Origin: Actinomycetota bacterium
Lineage (GTDB): Bacteria > Actinomycetota > Acidimicrobiia > Acidimicrobiales > AC-14
NCBI GenBank assembly: GCA_005888325.1
Contig: VAWU01000025.1
Span: 10,196-58,434, forward strand
DNA length: 48,239 nt
Direction of reading: 5' to 3'
Shown: in pieces, positions 7,059 through 15,027 of the stretch
Numbering within the stretch: position 1 is the first letter of the stretch
How the letters are laid out: every line of letters starts with the position of its first letter
Notes under the pieces: generated by a model
What the model was told of the DNA's origin: nothing
The model's database searches: none
What the model saw: the letters and a program-made list of their open reading frames with translations, nothing else
Program-made: the position numbers and the translations under genes

Positions 7059-7468
7059 TGCTCCCGCGGCGCGAGCAGGTAGGTCGACGTGGCCTTCAAC
7101 ACCATGCGACCCTCGTCGTCGACCACCTCGGCCTCGAGGAACGCGGCCCGCTTCCCGCCGGAGATCACGTGCGCGGTGCAGGTGAGCACCGAGCCCACTC
7201 GCGCCGGCTTCAGGAACGACACCTTGAGCTCGGCGTTGGCCGAGAAGACCTTCCGCTCACGCGCGTAGGTGAGGGAGCTCGCGCCCATGGCCGAGTCGGC
7301 GAACGCGGCAAGGAACCCACCCTGCACGATGCCCGTGGGGTTGGCGAAGCGCTCGTCCGCGAGCATGCGCCACACCGTGCGCCCGGGCTCACGCTTGTCG
7401 ACGCACACCATGCCGAGCGTGAGGTCGCAGTTGGGCGGAACCTGTACCCGCGCGTCAGAGGGCGCCAA
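7055..7468 (-). CDS. Hotdog-fold acyl-CoA thioesterase, PaaI-like
   Basis: About 137 residues. The central NPTGIVQGGFLAAFADSAMGA is the substrate-binding turn and central helix of PaaI-type hotdog thioesterases (split here as GIVQGG and AAFADSAMGA), with Gln in place of the more common His before GG. Later strands include LKVSFLKPARVG and CTAHVISGGKRAAFLEAEV. The start is uncertain: TTG 7468 is the first usable codon after the ligase stop at 7474. Its position directly after an acyl-CoA ligase and under the same TetR suggests fatty-acyl-CoA turnover, but the substrate cannot be read from the sequence. Confidence 0.82.
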   Translation of the reverse strand: MAPSDARVQVPPNCDLTLGMVCVDKREPGRTVWRMLADERFANPTGIVQGGFLAAFADSAMGASSLTYARERKVFSANAELKVSFLKPARVGSVLTCTAHVISGGKRAAFLEAEVVDDEGRMVLKATSTYLLAPREQ

Positions 7469-7473
7469 CGTGC

Positions 7474-9045
7474 CTAGACCTTCGACGCGCGACCCGACCA
7501 GTGCTCGTCGCGCAGCAGGCGTTTGAGCAGCTTGCCGCTCTCGGTGCGTGGCAGCTCGTCGCGGAGCTCCCACGAGCGCGGGCGCTTGTAGCCGGCGAGC
7601 CGTTCGGCGACGAACGCCTCGAGCGCGACGAGGTCGATCTCACGGCCGGCACGCGGCTGGACGACGGCGTGCACCTTCTCGCCCCACTCGTCGTCGGGCA
7701 CGCCGAAGACGGCTGCGTCCATCACGTCGGGGTGGGAGTAGAGCACGGCCTCGATCTCGGCCGGGTAGATGTTCATCCCGCCGCTGATGATCATGTCCTT
7801 CTTGCGGTCGCAGATGTAGACGAAGCCCTCCTCGTCGATGCGCGCCACGTCGCCGACCGACTTCCACGCCTCGTCCCCGGAAGCGGCGGGCTCGCCTCCG
7901 CTCCCGGCGCCGAGCTCGCTGAGCTGCTCCGCGGTCTCGTGGTAGCCGTCCATGGCGAGCGTGGTGCGGATGTAGAGCTCGCCCGGGTCGCCGGGCGGGC
8001 ACTCGTCACCGGCCTCGTCCACCACCTTGAGTCGGATGTTGCCGTAGGGGCGCCCGCACGAGCCCGGCTTGCGCAACTGGTCCTCCGGACGGAGCACGGT
8101 GTCGACGCCGAGCTCGGTGGAGCCGTAGACCTCGAACAGGAAGCCGTCACCCAGCTTCTCGATCACCTCTTGCTTCAACGCGTACGGCACCGGCGCGGCG
8201 TTGGCGATCAGCGTGCGCATGGAGGAGCAGTCGGCCCGGGCGAGCTCGTCCTCGGGAAGCGACACGATGCGCTTGAGCTGCGTCGGCGCGCTGAACGTCG
8301 ACGTCACCCGATGCTTCCGCACCAGACGCACCCACTCGCGCGCGTCGAACTTCCGCATCACCACGACGGTGCCGCCCATGGCCATCGACAGCAGCGCGAA
8401 CGCGTTCGGGCCCGAGTGGTAGAGCGGGCCGGTGGTGAGGTGGACCTCGTCGAAGCCCATCCGCAGCTCCTGCAACAGCGCGAAGACGAGATCACGGTCG
8501 GTGCGCGTGCGCCGTGCGCCCTTCGGCCTGCCCGTGGTGCCGGAGGTGTAGATCATCGTCGCGCCGAGGCCTTCGGCACCCGTCGGCGGAGGTTCGTCGT
8601 CGGTGCCGAGCGCGAGGACGTCGTCCCATGAGCGAAACTCGCCGTGGTCGCCGCGATGCACCACGACCTCTCGTACCTTCGGCACCCTTCCGTCGAGCTC
8701 GGCGACGATCGGCGCCTGCTCCGCGTCGACCACGACGAGGGCGGCACCGCTGTTGTCGATCACGTACGCCATCTCGTCTGGCGTGAACCGGTAGGCCAGG
8801 GGGACCGCCATGAGCCCGAGCTTGCGCGCCGCGTGCATGAAGGCGATGACCTGGCGGCTGTTGGGGCCGCACCACACCGCCACCTCGCCCTTCCGCACGC
8901 CGAGAGAGGCCAGGCCGCTCACCAGCCGGTTGACCTCGCGGTTGAGCTCGGCGTAGGTGGTGACGGCGTCGCCCTCGATCACCGCGGCCCGGTCGGGCGC
9001 GCTGTCGGCGAAGAGCTGAAGCGGGTCAGGGGCGGCCGTCGACAC
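7474..9045 (-). CDS. Acyl-CoA synthetase (AMP-dependent, ANL superfamily)
   Basis: 523 residues forming acyl-CoA through an acyl-adenylate. ANL motifs in order: TMIYTSGTTGRPKG (P-loop), YGSTELG, DVARIDEEGFVYICDRKKDMI (as separate A7/A8 core motifs) and the C-terminal lysine in TESGKLLKRLL. GTG 9045, 11 bases after the TetR stop, begins VSTAAPDPLQLFADSAP, a normal start for fatty acid CoA ligases; the longer open frame upstream lies in tetR. It is probably co-transcribed with tetR and followed by a thioesterase, so the three look like a fatty acid activation and control unit. Chain-length preference is not visible. Confidence 0.93.
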   Translation of the reverse strand: MSTAAPDPLQLFADSAPDRAAVIEGDAVTTYAELNREVNRLVSGLASLGVRKGEVAVWCGPNSRQVIAFMHAARKLGLMAVPLAYRFTPDEMAYVIDNSGAALVVVDAEQAPIVAELDGRVPKVREVVVHRGDHGEFRSWDDVLALGTDDEPPPTGAEGLGATMIYTSGTTGRPKGARRTRTDRDLVFALLQELRMGFDEVHLTTGPLYHSGPNAFALLSMAMGGTVVVMRKFDAREWVRLVRKHRVTSTFSAPTQLKRIVSLPEDELARADCSSMRTLIANAAPVPYALKQEVIEKLGDGFLFEVYGSTELGVDTVLRPEDQLRKPGSCGRPYGNIRLKVVDEAGDECPPGDPGELYIRTTLAMDGYHETAEQLSELGAGSGGEPAASGDEAWKSVGDVARIDEEGFVYICDRKKDMIISGGMNIYPAEIEAVLYSHPDVMDAAVFGVPDDEWGEKVHAVVQPRAGREIDLVALEAFVAERLAGYKRPRSWELRDELPRTESGKLLKRLLRDEHWSGRASKV

Positions 9046-9056
9046 GCTCGGCGACT

Positions 9057-9698
9057 CTACTGATCGGGCTGGAGCGCGGCCCGGAAGAACGCACGCACGT
9101 GCTCGAGGCGCTGCTCGAGCGCGCTCCGCGTCAGCGGGTCGTGCCCGAGGAGCGCCTCGAGGAACGACACGTCGCTGAAGTACGACAGCAGGGCGCCGTA
9201 GCCGGTGTGGAGGAGCTGTTCGGGGTCCTGGGCCCGGAGGTGCCCGGCCGCCATCTCGCGCTCGAAGAACGCGACCGCGCGGGCGAAGAGCGGTTGGAGC
9301 ACCGCGCCCAGCTCGACGCCGAGCCGGCCACTCCCCTCCAGCGCCTCGCGCCGCACGAGTCGCACGAACTCGGGGTGCTCCATGAAGAAGTGGAAGCCCG
9401 CGGTCAGCATGCGGTCGACCATGGGCCAGCCTTCGCGCGGCCCTTCGGCGGCCCCCTCGACCTGGGCGTACCAGTCGCCGAGCGCACCCTCGAACACCTC
9501 GCGGTAGAGCGCCTCCTTCGACGGGAAGTGGTGCAGGAGGCTGGGCCGGCGGATCCCCACGGCGGCGGCGATGTCGTTGAGCGACGTGCCCTCGTAACCG
9601 TGCTCGGCGAAGCAACGGAGGGCCTCAGCCAGGATGGCACTTCGGGTTGACTGCGCCGGGATCTCCGATTTGGGCGGCGCAGGGTGAGTTGCCGCCAC
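9057..9698 (-). CDS. TetR-family transcriptional regulator
   Basis: 213 residues. The N-terminal helix-turn-helix is clear: [45 protein letters not shown] (in segments, ~residues 16-60). The helical ligand-binding domain follows. GTG 9698 is selected because TACCCT lies exactly six bases upstream, giving a leaderless mRNA; the open frame extends further but into the divergent desaturase promoter. It is divergently arranged with a fatty acid desaturase around a perfect 20-bp palindrome, and followed by an acyl-CoA ligase and a thioesterase. By analogy with DesT and FasR-type regulators, an acyl-CoA ligand is plausible; this is inference. Confidence 0.93.
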   Translation of the reverse strand: MAATHPAPPKSEIPAQSTRSAILAEALRCFAEHGYEGTSLNDIAAAVGIRRPSLLHHFPSKEALYREVFEGALGDWYAQVEGAAEGPREGWPMVDRMLTAGFHFFMEHPEFVRLVRREALEGSGRLGVELGAVLQPLFARAVAFFEREMAAGHLRAQDPEQLLHTGYGALLSYFSDVSFLEALLGHDPLTRSALEQRLEHVRAFFRAALQPDQ

Positions 9699-9704
9699 AG
9701 GCGC

Positions 9705-9710
9705 AGGGTA
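9705..9710 (-). promoter_or_regulatory. Leaderless -10 element of tetR
   Basis: TACCCT on the minus strand, then six bases and GTG 9698. No Shine-Dalgarno sequence precedes this start. Confidence 0.6.
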
Positions 9711-9741
9711 GCCGCCCGCCGCCTGCTGACCACTGATGGTC

Positions 9742-9761
9742 CCTACCGACCGGTCGGTAGG
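9742..9761. promoter_or_regulatory. TetR operator, perfect 20-bp palindrome
   Basis: CCTACCGACCGGTCGGTAGG is a perfect inverted repeat centred between tetR and the desaturase gene. It overlaps the probable -10 (TAGGAT, 9758-9763) of the desaturase, so binding would repress desaturase transcription directly. The tetR -10 is 32 bases away, so autoregulation is possible but less direct. Confidence 0.85.
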
Positions 9762-9763
9762 AT
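9758..9763 (+). promoter_or_regulatory. Probable -10 element of the desaturase gene
   Basis: TAGGAT fits TANNNT and overlaps the right arm of the TetR palindrome. The ATG at 9775 is 11 bases downstream, leaving a leader of only a few bases and no SD. Confidence 0.5.
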
Positions 9764-9774
9764 ACCGTGGGCTG

Positions 9775-10518
9775 ATGCTCAGGTCCCCCCTCGCCGCGGT
9801 GGTCGGCGCGGTCCTCGTCACCCAGCTCGCGCTCTTCGTCACGACGATCTGGCTCCACCGTGCGCTCTCGCACCGGGCCATGACCGTGACACCGGGCCTC
9901 ACCCGCCTGTTCCGGGTCGTCACGTGGATCACCACCGGCATCCGTCCCCGCCAGTGGGTGGCCGTGCACCGCAAGCACCACGCCTACACCGACGTGGAGG
10001 GTGACCCTCATTCGCCGGTCCTGATGGGCTTCCCCAAGGTCCAGCTCCTCAACGCCGTGCTCTACCGGCGGGTGGCCCGCGACCGGGCCGAGGTGGCCCG
10101 CTACGCGCGGGACCTCCCGGCCGACCGCTGGGATCACCTGCTGTTCGACCACGCGCTGCTCGGCCTGGGGATCGGCATCGCGATCCTGTGCGTGCTGTTC
10201 GGCCCGTGGCTCGCGCTGCTCGCCGCGCTCGTGCACGTGGTGCTGTACCTGTCGTTGAACGCCGCCGTCAACGCCGTGGGCCACACCTTCGGCAAGCGGC
10301 CCCACCCCAACCGGGCCGCGAACTCCCAATGGCTCGCCTGGCTGGCCGCCGGCGAGGGACTGCACAACAACCACCACGCGGCGCCCACCTCCGCCCGGCT
10401 GTCGATGGGCCGGGGCGAGGTCGATCCCGCGTGGCCGGTCATCCGCTTCCTCGTGCGACGCGGGTGGGCAAACGTCCGTCACGCGCAGCCCAAGCTGAAG
10501 CAAGCGGTCGCCGCCTGA
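9775..10518 (+). CDS. Membrane fatty acid desaturase (acyl-CoA delta-9 type)
   Basis: 247 residues with the three histidine boxes of the di-iron desaturases: HRALSH near residue 29, HRKHHAYTD near 66 and HNNHHAAP near 201. Four hydrophobic stretches flank them (e.g. [19 protein letters not shown] at 9-27 and [20 protein letters not shown] at about 134-153). It introduces a double bond into fatty acyl chains for membrane fluidity. ATG 9775 (MLRSPLAA) is used because the earlier in-frame ATG at 9736 lies upstream of the -10/operator. Regulated, by position, by the divergent TetR. NagA follows after four bases. Confidence 0.92.
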   Translation: MLRSPLAAVVGAVLVTQLALFVTTIWLHRALSHRAMTVTPGLTRLFRVVTWITTGIRPRQWVAVHRKHHAYTDVEGDPHSPVLMGFPKVQLLNAVLYRRVARDRAEVARYARDLPADRWDHLLFDHALLGLGIGIAILCVLFGPWLALLAALVHVVLYLSLNAAVNAVGHTFGKRPHPNRAANSQWLAWLAAGEGLHNNHHAAPTSARLSMGRGEVDPAWPVIRFLVRRGWANVRHAQPKLKQAVAA

Positions 10519-10522
10519 GCTC

Positions 10523-11611
10523 ATGACCACGCTGGCCGCGGCGAGGGTCATCACACCCGACCGCGTGCTCGAGCCCGGTGTCGTCGAGATCGACCGGGGC
10601 CGCATCGTCACCGTCGCGCCGACCTCCGGACCCGTCCCGCCACGCACGCTCGCGCCCGGGTTCGTGGACCTGCAGGTCAACGGCGTCGACGATGTCGACG
10701 TGGCGCACGCCCGCGACAGCGACTGGACGAGGCTCGACGCGCTGCTGCTCGCCCAGGGCGTGACGACGTGGGTGCCGACACTCGTCACCGCGCCGCTCGA
10801 CTCGTTCGCCGCTCCCCTGGCGCGCATCGCCGAAGCCGCGGCCCGGCGCGGCGCGCGCCCAGCGATCGCGGGCGCGCACCTGGAAGGCCCGTTCCTCGGC
10901 GAGATGCACGGTGCGCACCCGTCCGACCTCGTGCGCGCGCTCGACCTCGAGTGGCTGGCGGCGCTGCCCGAGACGGTCGCGCTCGTCACCCTCGGGCCGG
11001 AGCAAGTGCGCGCGGTCGACGCCATCCGACTGTTGCGCGAGCGAGACGTGTTGGTGGCGCTCGGCCACTCCGCGGCGACGTTCGAAGAGGCGGAGGCCGC
11101 CGTCGACGCCGGCGCGCGCCTGGTCACGCACTGCTTCAACGGCATGCCGTCCCTGCACCACCGCACGCCGGGGCTCCTCGGCGCGGCGCTGTCCGACGAC
11201 CGCCTCGCGGTGTCGCTGATCGCCGACCTGGTGCACGTGCACCCCAGCGCGATCGCCGTCGCGTTCCGAGCCAAGGGTGCGACGCGTGTCGCGCTGATCA
11301 CCGATGCCGTCGCATGGCGGGCCGCCACGGTCGGCGAGATCGTCGTGCACTTCGACGGCCGGGCGCCGCGCCTGGGTGACGGCACGCTGGCCGGGAGCGC
11401 GCTCACGATGGACCAGGCCGTGCGCAACGTCGTCAGCGAGGCCCACGTGCCACTGCCCGATGCCGTCCGCGCCGCGGCGACAACGCCGGCCGACCTCCTC
11501 GGTCTCTCTGATCGCGGCCGGCTCGAGCCGGGAGCCCATGCCGACGTCGTGGCGCTCGACGAGTCGCTGGGGGTCGCGGCCGTGTGGGTGGACGGCGAGC
11601 GGGCGCGTTAG
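10523..11611 (+). CDS. nagA: N-acetylglucosamine-6-phosphate deacetylase
   Basis: 362 residues of the amidohydrolase superfamily, deacetylating GlcNAc-6-P during recycling of amino sugars and cell wall. Motifs: PGFVDLQVNG (46-54, the NagA variant lacking the first HxH), HLEGPF with metal ligand Glu121, GHSAA (His182), HCFNGM (His203), LVHVHP and the catalytic Asp261 in ITDAV. The C-terminal LAGSALTMDQAVRN and ATTPADLLGL are typical. ATG 10523 comes four bases after the desaturase stop, so it is probably co-transcribed with it. No NagB or PTS gene is nearby. Confidence 0.93.
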   Translation: MTTLAAARVITPDRVLEPGVVEIDRGRIVTVAPTSGPVPPRTLAPGFVDLQVNGVDDVDVAHARDSDWTRLDALLLAQGVTTWVPTLVTAPLDSFAAPLARIAEAAARRGARPAIAGAHLEGPFLGEMHGAHPSDLVRALDLEWLAALPETVALVTLGPEQVRAVDAIRLLRERDVLVALGHSAATFEEAEAAVDAGARLVTHCFNGMPSLHHRTPGLLGAALSDDRLAVSLIADLVHVHPSAIAVAFRAKGATRVALITDAVAWRAATVGEIVVHFDGRAPRLGDGTLAGSALTMDQAVRNVVSEAHVPLPDAVRAAATTPADLLGLSDRGRLEPGAHADVVALDESLGVAAVWVDGERAR

Positions 11612-11645
11612 AGACGTCCGCGTCGGAAGCACGATGGTGCGGCGT

Positions 11646-11651
11646 TAGCGT
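11646..11651 (+). promoter_or_regulatory. Leaderless -10 element of the FIST gene
   Basis: TAGCGT followed by six bases and ATG 11658; no SD sequence is present. Confidence 0.55.
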
Positions 11652-11657
11652 GCGGGC

Positions 11658-12809
11658 ATGGCGTACGCCGCGGGACTGTCCGAGCACCCCATCACCGCCG
11701 CCGCCGTCGGCGAGGTCGCGGGCCAGGTGCTCGAGGGCCTCGGGGCCGGCCGACCGCCCGACCTCGCGGTCCTCTTCGTCACGGCGCCCCATGCCGGCGC
11801 GCTCGAGGACGCCGCCCGCGCCGTGCGCACGGTGCTCCGGCCCGGCGCGCTCGTCGGCTGCGCGGCGGAGACGGTCGTCGGTGGCGACCGCGAGGTCGAG
11901 GAGCAGGCGGCCGTCAGCCTCTGGGCGGGTCACACCGGGTCGGTCGCGCCGTTCCATCTCCGGCTGGAGACGACGCCCGACGGCGACACCCTGGTTGGCT
12001 GGCCCGACCCGGTGCCGGCGACGCCGTCCGCGCTGCTGCTGCTCGCCGATCCCTTCTCGTTCCCCGCGGACGCGTTCCTCGCGCGCGCCGGCGACGACTT
12101 CCCCCACCTGCCCGTCGTGGGGGGCATGGCCTCCGCGGCGCGCGGCCCCGGCGGCAACCGGCTCGTGCTCGACGACCGCGTGGTGGACCACGGCGCGGTG
12201 GGCGCGTTCCTCGGGCCCGACGTCGGCGTGGCCACGGTCGTCTCCCAGGGGTGCCGGCCCGTGGGCGATCCCTTCGCGGTTACCAAGGCCGAGCGCAACA
12301 TCGTCTACGAGCTCGCGGGCCGGCCCGCGCTCGAGCGTCTGCAGGAGGTCGCGCGTCGCGCGTCCGACGACGACCGCCGTCTCCTCGGCCAGGGCGTGCA
12401 CCTCGGCCGCGTGATCGACGAGCAGCGGGCCACCTACGACCGCGGCGACTTCCTCATCCGCAACCTCATCGGCGCCGACCCCGACAACGGGGCGATCGCG
12501 GTCGGCGACCTGGTCGAGGTCGGGCAGACCGCGCAGTTCCAGGTTCGCGACGCGGCGTCAGCCGACGAGGACCTGCGTGAGCTCATGAGCGGGCGGATGG
12601 CCGAGGCCGCGCTGCTCTTCACGTGCAACGGGCGGGGCTCGCGCCTGTTCGGCGCGCCCGACCACGACGCGGAGGTCGTCGCCGACACGCTGGGGCACCG
12701 CACCGTCGCCGGCATGTCGTGCGCCGGCGAGCTCGGCCCGGTCGGGGGCCGGAACTTCCTGCACGGGTTCACCGCATCGGTCGTGCTCCTCGGCCCGCGT
12801 GCCGCGTAG
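11658..12809 (+). CDS. FIST-domain sensor protein (FIST_N + FIST_C)
   Basis: 383 residues with the FIST N domain (about 30-190) and FIST C domain (about 220-370). Recognisable patches are GCAAETVVGGDREVE, LPVVGGMASA, LLFTCNGRGSRLFG and CAGELGPVGGRNFLHGFTAS. FIST domains are thought to bind small ligands such as amino acids and usually sit beside GGDEF, kinase or chemoreceptor outputs. This protein has no output domain and no signalling neighbour, so its role is open. It has its own leaderless promoter. The convergent membrane gene ends three bases after its stop. Confidence 0.85.
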   Translation: MAYAAGLSEHPITAAAVGEVAGQVLEGLGAGRPPDLAVLFVTAPHAGALEDAARAVRTVLRPGALVGCAAETVVGGDREVEEQAAVSLWAGHTGSVAPFHLRLETTPDGDTLVGWPDPVPATPSALLLLADPFSFPADAFLARAGDDFPHLPVVGGMASAARGPGGNRLVLDDRVVDHGAVGAFLGPDVGVATVVSQGCRPVGDPFAVTKAERNIVYELAGRPALERLQEVARRASDDDRRLLGQGVHLGRVIDEQRATYDRGDFLIRNLIGADPDNGAIAVGDLVEVGQTAQFQVRDAASADEDLRELMSGRMAEAALLFTCNGRGSRLFGAPDHDAEVVADTLGHRTVAGMSCAGELGPVGGRNFLHGFTASVVLLGPRAA

Positions 12810-12812
12810 CGG

Positions 12813-14504
12813 TCAACTGCGCGACGCGCCGCGCGTCGCGAACACGCCCACGACGGGCCGGTCGAGCCGTTTCGAGATCTCGCTGCGTTGGACGTAGTAA
12901 CCGAGGTCGTCGAGCTCACCGGCGCGGTGCGCCTGCTCCAGCACCGACACGCGTCTCATGAGGCGCGCCCGCTCGCCGAGGGAGACGACGCCCGTATAGC
13001 CGACGAGCCGGAGATCCGATCGCGAGGCGAGCTCATCGATCCCGAGGTTCGTCGCGATGGTCAGGATCTCCCGCACCTGGCCCCGCCGATGGACGCGATG
13101 CTCGTGGAATTGCACCTCGAGGGTCGGGTCGACCCGGGCCGCAAGGTGGCGGCGCTCGAGCGCCAGCACCATCCCTGCCGCGTAGAAGGTGCTGACGAAC
13201 GAGGAGCTACGCACGATGACGTCGCCATCGCGTTTGGGAAGCGCAGCGACGACCGAGGGCATGAGCGCGCGCAATCGCACCGACTCCTCCCCGCGAGGGA
13301 CGCCGCCGCGGGCCGCACTGACACCGTTGGTCACTGCGAGAACGGCAAGCGCGCCGACGGAGACGGGGACGAGCCACCGCTTTTCGACTCGAGGCGCGAC
13401 CCGGGCCATCCAGGTCCATGCCGTCCAGGCAACGACGACGGCCGCAACCATGGCAAGCACCCACGTCCAGCGCAGCCGGTACGCGAAGACGTCGCCGAGC
13501 GTGCGCGCCACGGCCAGGACACCGAGGGCCAGCGCCACGCCCAGGGTGGCCAGCAGCCGGCGCGCATCGGAGCCTCGCCGTCGCCAGAGCACGATCGCGC
13601 TCGCCGCCAGCGGGAGGAGCAGCACCGGGATGGGGTTCGAGTAGAGCGACGGGGGCTCTCCGGTGAATGGGCTGGGTGGATCGGCTCCGGTGAGCCACTC
13701 CGGCGTAAGCCCGAACTGCGCGCCCATGACGCGATAACCGTCGGCGAGGGTGTGCGCCGACTTCCCCGAGTGGCGGAAGTAGTCGACGACCTCGGTGAGA
13801 TTGCCGGGCGAGTGGAGGACCTCGTCGAGCAGTGGTGGCAGCCAGAGCACGGAGAGCACCGCCGCGGTGACGAGGCCGGCCCGCGCCAGAGCCGCGAGGC
13901 GGTGCGCCCTGGCCAGCGACCAGATCAGCCAGGCGACGCCCCAGAGGACCAGCGGGGCGACGAGGGGCAGGTAGCCGACATGCGTCTGGATGCAGAACGA
14001 GCCCACCCCGGCCGTGACCGGAAGGGCCCACGTCTCCCCGCACGTCATCGCCCAGACGAGTAAGACGAGGAGCCCGAACGCGAGGACGGGGATGTACGGG
14101 TTCCACGGATCGAGCATGAACTCGGAGCCGAGGGCCCGCACGAGGAGTCCGATGCCGAGGAGCGTCAGCAGCATCAACGACAGGCCACCTCGGCGCCGGG
14201 CCACCACGGCCATCCCGGCGATGGCCGCGGCGTTGATCGCGATCGCGCCGACCGAGAGTGCGATCGACGAGCTCCCCATGAGCCGGTAGGGCGCAGCCAG
14301 CAGGTAGAAGAGCACGGGGCCCGGGTGGCTCCATCCGTCGCGCGAGACCAGACCCACGAGCACCGGGTGATGACCGACATCTCGGGTGTTCAGCTCGATG
14401 AGCGCGTTGTCGGCTGTCGGCGTGTACGTGGCGCCCTTCGTCGCGACGACGAAGACGGCCGACACCGCGAGCGGCAGAAGCGCGAGCAGGAGGGCGAGGC
14501 GCAT
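12813..14504 (-). CDS. Polytopic membrane protein, GT-C glycosyltransferase-like
   Basis: About 563 residues from ATG 14504, with roughly ten membrane helices in residues 1-430 and a soluble C-terminal domain of ~150 residues. The loop after the first helix carries TPTADNALIELNTRDVG and WSHPGPVLFYLLAAPYRLMG (listed separately); an acidic residue in this loop is the usual catalytic position in GT-C enzymes using polyprenyl-phosphate sugars. The closest guess is a family 39/87-type glycosyltransferase; donor and acceptor are unknown. A TACGAT hexamer six bases before an in-frame ATC at 14585 suggests an alternative start giving 590 residues; the intervening segment is proline-rich and cytoplasmic-looking. 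Confidence 0.75.
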   Translation of the reverse strand: MRLALLLALLPLAVSAVFVVATKGATYTPTADNALIELNTRDVGHHPVLVGLVSRDGWSHPGPVLFYLLAAPYRLMGSSSIALSVGAIAINAAAIAGMAVVARRRGGLSLMLLTLLGIGLLVRALGSEFMLDPWNPYIPVLAFGLLVLLVWAMTCGETWALPVTAGVGSFCIQTHVGYLPLVAPLVLWGVAWLIWSLARAHRLAALARAGLVTAAVLSVLWLPPLLDEVLHSPGNLTEVVDYFRHSGKSAHTLADGYRVMGAQFGLTPEWLTGADPPSPFTGEPPSLYSNPIPVLLLPLAASAIVLWRRRGSDARRLLATLGVALALGVLAVARTLGDVFAYRLRWTWVLAMVAAVVVAWTAWTWMARVAPRVEKRWLVPVSVGALAVLAVTNGVSAARGGVPRGEESVRLRALMPSVVAALPKRDGDVIVRSSSFVSTFYAAGMVLALERRHLAARVDPTLEVQFHEHRVHRRGQVREILTIATNLGIDELASRSDLRLVGYTGVVSLGERARLMRRVSVLEQAHRAGELDDLGYYVQRSEISKRLDRPVVGVFATRGASRS

Positions 14505-14580
14505 CGTTCCACGACCCCTGGGTGTCGCCGGGAGCGGCTCGGGCTCTGCCGCAGGGCGCGGCAATGAGGAAGTCGGCGCG

Positions 14581-14597
14581 ACGATCTCCCGATCGTA
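14581..14597 (-). promoter_or_regulatory. Promoter -10 overlapped by an inverted repeat, membrane GT gene
   Basis: On the minus strand TACGAT (14597-14592) fits the -10 consensus and overlaps the inverted repeat ACGATC-tccc-GATCGT (14581-14596). Six bases after the hexamer is ATC 14585, in frame with the membrane protein. The repeat may be an operator. Confidence 0.45.
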
Positions 14598-14685
14598 ACG
14601 GGCACCTCGCGGCCGGTCACCATCGCCACGGCCGGCTCGGGCCGGTCGTCGCACCCACGATGCGACGGGCCAACCGGTCGCCCTC

Positions 14686-14691
14686 TAAGCT
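14686..14691 (+). promoter_or_regulatory. Possible -10 element of the 14701 gene
   Basis: TAAGCT lies nine bases before ATG 14701, so the transcript would have a leader of two or three bases. Confidence 0.4.
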
Positions 14692-14700
14692 GACGAGCCC

Positions 14701-15027
14701 ATGCTGTGGTTCGAGCGCCAGGTGGTCACGACGCTCACCGCCAACCTCGACGAGGGCCTGCGGGCCGAGGTCGAGGCGTACGTCGACGAGACACTCCGCG
14801 CCATGCCCGAGCACCTCCGCGCGGGCATGGCTGCCGAGTCGGTGGCCCTCGGTGCGTGGACGAGAGTTCGCGGCGGCGCCGGCCGGTCGGCGCCCGGCGC
14901 GTCGCTCGACCGGTTGGAGTCCAGCCGGCTCGACCCGGTGCGTCAGTACGTGCGTCTGCTCCGCTCCCTCGTGCTCTTCGCGGAGCACGAGCTGGGCCAC
15001 CGACCCGCCCAGGTCGTGGCGACATGA
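14701..15027 (+). CDS. Small helical protein coupled to GMC oxidoreductase
   Basis: 108 residues, soluble, predicted largely helical and fairly acidic at the start (TANLDEGLRAEVEAYVDETL). It has no signal peptide, cysteines or motif that I recognise. Its TGA overlaps the ATG of the GMC oxidoreductase (ATGA, 15024-15027), so the two are made together. A dedicated small subunit or chaperone for the flavoenzyme is the natural guess, comparable to small subunits of some dehydrogenases, but nothing in the sequence proves it. Confidence 0.7.
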   Translation: MLWFERQVVTTLTANLDEGLRAEVEAYVDETLRAMPEHLRAGMAAESVALGAWTRVRGGAGRSAPGASLDRLESSRLDPVRQYVRLLRSLVLFAEHELGHRPAQVVAT

